Source: Suilimivivens sp964571145 (GTDB taxonomy: Bacteria; Bacillota; Clostridia; Lachnospirales; Lachnospiraceae). From it: a stretch of 64,000 nt of DNA. The stretch covers positions 1 to 64,000 of the forward strand of contig CAZNAP010000001.1 of the NCBI GenBank assembly GCA_964571145.1. The letters run 5' to 3'. The translations under genes and the position numbers were made by a program. The notes beneath the pieces were generated by a model. That model was not told the DNA's origin and searched no databases. It worked only from the letters and a program-made list of their open reading frames with translations. Below, in pieces: positions 61,278 to 64,000 of the stretch (position 1 is the first letter of the stretch; every line of letters begins with the position of its first letter).

Positions 61278-62735
61278 TTATGATTTATTAGTAGTCGTTT
61301 GCTGTTCACCCAGCGTTACCTTCACCTGAACAGGTACATATCCTTCCGGACTTCCCTGCATAACCGTTAATTCAATCTCTGTTCCCGCTGTATAATAACT
61401 GAGTTCTTCTTTTAATTCATCCATGGAGGTTATTTCCTCGTCATTGACAGCTGTAATAATATTTCCTTTTAAAAGACCTGCTGCTTCCGCACCACTGCCT
61501 TCCATTACGGAAGAAATATAGACGCCCTGAGGAATCCCATAAATAGAAGAGTAATCAGCTACCACATCCACACCGGTAATACCCAAATAACCTTTTTTCG
61601 TTTCATCTGCCTTAGCGCGGGTTTCTTTAGACATTAAATCTTCGATAATCGGTTTAGCGTCTGTAATCGGGATTGCATAACCCATACCTTCAACTGCATT
61701 ACCACCAATTTTATTGGAATTGATTCCGATTACTTCACCCTTTGTATTTAGGAGTGCACCGCCGGAGTTACCCGGATTAATCGCTGCATCGGTCTGAATA
61801 AAGGTGTTAATTTCTGTATCTGTCATTTCTTCTGAATCAGGCATCACATTGGACGCTGCAATAGGTCTGTTGAGTGCACTGACAACACCGGTTGTGACTG
61901 ATTGGCCATATCCAAGAGCATTTCCAATGGCAATAACAGGCTCGCCTACTGTAAGTGCATCTGAGTCACCTAACTGAGCCATTGCAATATTATTGAGTGT
62001 ATCAGCATCAATATCCTCTATCTGAACTGCAATCACTGCCAAATCCTTATCCATATCGGTGCCTTTGATTTGTGCCTGTACCTGACTGCCGTCTACAAAT
62101 TGTACAGTCAGTTCATCTGTCGAAGCTACTACATGATAATTGGATACCAGTAACAACTCTTCTTCGTTTTGTCCAACGATAATACCTGAACCTGAGCTGA
62201 TTGCTTCATTGCTGTAATCCTGTCCGAAGAAGGACATTGTTTCAATATATTTATTATTAATGGAAACAACTGCTGGCATAACATCTTTTACCACTTGCGT
62301 TACATCAGTTACTGTGGTTTGATTAACAACTGTGTCAACAATTGCTTCTTTGATTTCAGGTTCGCTGGATTCGTCATCTTTTGTAATACCATCTTCGGAA
62401 TCTGCATCCTGTCCCTTTGCATCAGCATCTTGCTGATCAGAATTAGCACTGCCTTTTTCATCTTTGTTTTCATTATTCTTATTATTGCTTTGCAAGCCAT
62501 CTTCGAAGCCAATCGTTTCCTTCAAGAAGACGGAAGCTGTATTAACTGCTTGAAATCCCAGTCCAGCAAAAATACCGAAAAACAATCCGCAGCAGATTCC
62601 AATGGCTATTTTTCGACCAAAACCTGAGCCACTCTTTTTCTTCTTGGGTGGGGGTGTTACCTGGCTGTTCATATTGACGCCGGCATTTCTTTCTTCATAG
62701 TGATATGTGTTGTTTGGATAATTATTTTCGTTCAT
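61278..62735 (-). CDS. htrA: HtrA/DegP-like membrane-anchored serine protease
   Basis: A 485-residue protein: cytoplasmic proline-rich start, a membrane helix (about 40-62), an acidic low-complexity linker (about 75-130), a trypsin-like domain with SNYHVVAS (His), DKDLAVIAV (Asp) and NPGNSGGALLN (Ser), and a C-terminal PDZ domain (about 385-475; GITGVDVVADYSSIYGIPQG). It degrades misfolded proteins outside the membrane. Encoded ahead of a PrcB-like lipoprotein, which may regulate it. Confidence 0.93.
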   Translation of the reverse strand: MNENNYPNNTYHYEERNAGVNMNSQVTPPPKKKKSGSGFGRKIAIGICCGLFFGIFAGLGFQAVNTASVFLKETIGFEDGLQSNNKNNENKDEKGSANSDQQDADAKGQDADSEDGITKDDESSEPEIKEAIVDTVVNQTTVTDVTQVVKDVMPAVVSINNKYIETMSFFGQDYSNEAISSGSGIIVGQNEEELLLVSNYHVVASTDELTVQFVDGSQVQAQIKGTDMDKDLAVIAVQIEDIDADTLNNIAMAQLGDSDALTVGEPVIAIGNALGYGQSVTTGVVSALNRPIAASNVMPDSEEMTDTEINTFIQTDAAINPGNSGGALLNTKGEVIGINSNKIGGNAVEGMGYAIPITDAKPIIEDLMSKETRAKADETKKGYLGITGVDVVADYSSIYGIPQGVYISSVMEGSGAEAAGLLKGNIITAVNDEEITSMDELKEELSYYTAGTEIELTVMQGSPEGYVPVQVKVTLGEQQTTTNKS

Positions 62736-62900
62736 ACCAATTACCTCTTTCCTTAAAATTATTCTTTTCAGCAGCTATGTTACTAATAAATATTGATTCA
62801 ATAGCTATTATGGTAGCCATGCCGCTTTATTTCCTCTGTTTTATGAGGTAAGTATATCTGGTAATTGTGTTTATTTTGTGACTAATTTTTGATAAAATTG

Positions 62901-63914
62901 TTATTTATCCCAATATTCTCTATTCATGGAGCATCTTCGCACCATGCCTTTTGGAAGATGTTGATACCTTTTCCCTAGGAAATATCCTATATACTTACAT
63001 CCGCTCTGCCAAAAAAGTTTGAAAATCAACCATGGTTTATGTATATGGAAAAGATGTCCACAAGTCTTGAAAACCAGACGAATTCCCTCGGATTCTGTTG
63101 CCAGATCGGCGAAAATCTCCGGATGCATTGCATGTGATACACCTAAATCAAAATTTCTTTTTAACTGGGCAGATCCGCTGTAATTATGGGAATGTACTAC
63201 GCAAGCTTCTGCCACATAAGCAATTCTGTACCCCGCATCCAGTACCCCACGGGCATAAATCATATCTTCGTTGAAAATTGTATGATCAATAAAACCATTC
63301 AGGCTGTCAAATATTTCCCGTCTGTAGGCAGCACATACATTGGAAGCAAAAAAAGCTTTGATTCCTATAATGCACAAATCAGCCGATGCTTTAATCTGCG
63401 ATTGCACAGGATAGTTAAATGCGCGTGTAAATCGCTCAATTGTATGGCAATCCGATGCAGGAAGCTGTCTTGCATAAGTCATTGCTACTGATGTATCCGC
63501 AAAAGGAGCCAGCAGCTTCTCAAGCAGCGTATTGTCCTCCGGTATGGCATCATCTGTCATCATCACAAAAAAATCACTATTTGAAAGTGCGCAAGCAACA
63601 TTTCTGGTATGACCATGATCAAAATCCTTCTTTTCAATATGCTCCAGCTTCACCCAGCCCGTATGAAGCAACTCATTAAACCAAGTCCGTCGGTTCTGCT
63701 GTTCCTGCGAATCCGAATCTGAATTCGAATCCAAATCAGCCATTAACTGTTCGAAATATTCTTTTCCGGTATTGATTAAAATGACTTGATGACAATGCAC
63801 GGTCTGCTTTTCCAATTGTTCGAGTAACAAAAACAAGCCCTCTGTGGGTTGATACACAGGAATTATCACGTCTACAGACCATTCATTTTTGTTCATTTCG
63901 TCTATGTTTGCCAT
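62901..63914 (-). CDS. Glycosyltransferase family 2, rhamnosyltransferase-like
   Basis: A 337-residue protein starting MANIDEMNKNEWSVDVIIPV, chosen for CGAGG 7 bases upstream. GT-A fold: VDVIIPVYQPTEGLFLLLEQ (about 14-33), the DDD-like metal motif MMTDDAIPEDNTLLEKL (about 118-134), then NVCAAYRREIFDSLNG and FNEDMIYARGVLDAGYRIAY, typical of WbbL/RfbF-like enzymes. It adds a sugar, probably rhamnose, to a cell-surface polysaccharide. Only gene visible from that pathway. Confidence 0.87.
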   Translation of the reverse strand: MANIDEMNKNEWSVDVIIPVYQPTEGLFLLLEQLEKQTVHCHQVILINTGKEYFEQLMADLDSNSDSDSQEQQNRRTWFNELLHTGWVKLEHIEKKDFDHGHTRNVACALSNSDFFVMMTDDAIPEDNTLLEKLLAPFADTSVAMTYARQLPASDCHTIERFTRAFNYPVQSQIKASADLCIIGIKAFFASNVCAAYRREIFDSLNGFIDHTIFNEDMIYARGVLDAGYRIAYVAEACVVHSHNYSGSAQLKRNFDLGVSHAMHPEIFADLATESEGIRLVFKTCGHLFHIHKPWLIFKLFWQSGCKYIGYFLGKRYQHLPKGMVRRCSMNREYWDK

Positions 63915-63932
63915 ACTCAAACCTCGATTCAC

Positions 63933-64000
63933 CTATTCCGATTGCCAATTCTAAAAGTGTACCAAAAAGATGTTTACTTACAAAGAAAGGGCCTCGCATT
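63933..64000. other. End of window
   Basis: Nothing recognisable in the last bases. Confidence 0.5.

Noticed and set aside
1..64000. tRNA or rRNA genes
   Set aside because: I saw no cloverleaf-like or rRNA-like stretch on either strand; a tRNAscan run would be decisive.

Overview
The window reads as chromosomal DNA of a motile, spore-lineage Clostridia, most probably a Lachnospiraceae. The pointers are an AT-rich base composition with strong AGGAGG ribosome-binding sites, a SPOCS/DUF3794-LysM protein, a Csp-like subtilase, FCD- and YtrA-type GntR regulators, a SigD-type promoter, a chemoreceptor and plant-fibre glycoside hydrolases. Most genes lie on the minus strand. The assembly has four 100-N gaps. 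Three of them are bordered by the same 55-bp sequence on both sides, so they are probably contig overlaps rather than missing DNA.

Region by region. 1-4.5 kb is an accessory or decaying zone: a frameshifted serine recombinase, a small gene with a nonsense codon, an AAA-DUF4143 ATPase, a secreted DUF6273-LysM protein whose GC-rich lectin-like patch looks like the variable region of a diversity-generating retroelement (no reverse transcriptase is present), and a truncated polysaccharide deacetylase. 4.5-6.4 kb holds an AbiL-like (AAA ATPase + RloB) defence pair, with the RloB half frameshifted at an A8 run. 6.5-13.1 kb holds a HAD phosphatase, an AEC transporter, a 29-aa membrane peptide, YlmH, a GH2 enzyme and a MATE exporter. 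13.2-21 kb is a pentose block (FucI-like isomerase, DUF4867, xylulokinase, GH43, chemoreceptor). 21-26.3 kb holds carbamate kinase, a class II aldolase, a YtrA-type regulator with its ABC transporter, and a signal peptidase II. 26.6-41.7 kb is a glucuronoxylan/hemicellulose locus: LplABC-type sugar importer, GH67 alpha-glucuronidase, GH3, AraC regulator, a large GH2 and a SASA esterase. 41.9-64 kb is mostly housekeeping and envelope: GlsB-like protein, subtilase pseudoprotease, ClpX, NlpC/P60, an FKBP lipoprotein, Cls, DUF1934, MurI, a GntR regulator, IspE, a SigD-regulated protein, a SPOCS-LysM protein, PyrD-PyrK-PyrC, PrcB-like lipoprotein, HtrA and a GT2.

The most unusual material is non-coding. 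(1) A ~340-360 bp structured intergenic element occurs three times, ends in an inverted ~24-bp repeat, and is packed with TTGGG/CCCAA hairpins. (2) A second element type shares the same ends but carries CCTACTAA iterons. (3) The ~24-bp end sequence also occurs alone, often touching the stop codon of a gene. (4) Several genes end in short tandem arrays (8-25 bp units) whose first unit contains the gene's own last codons and stop codon. Together these suggest a genome in which gene 3' ends are repeatedly duplicated or occupied by small repeats.

Working together: GH67, GH3, GH43, GH2 and SASA would strip glucuronic acid, xylose, arabinose or galactose and acyl groups from xylo-oligosaccharides taken up by the ABC importer; the kinase/isomerase/aldolase genes would carry released pentoses into central metabolism; the AraC protein and the chemoreceptor are candidate sensors.
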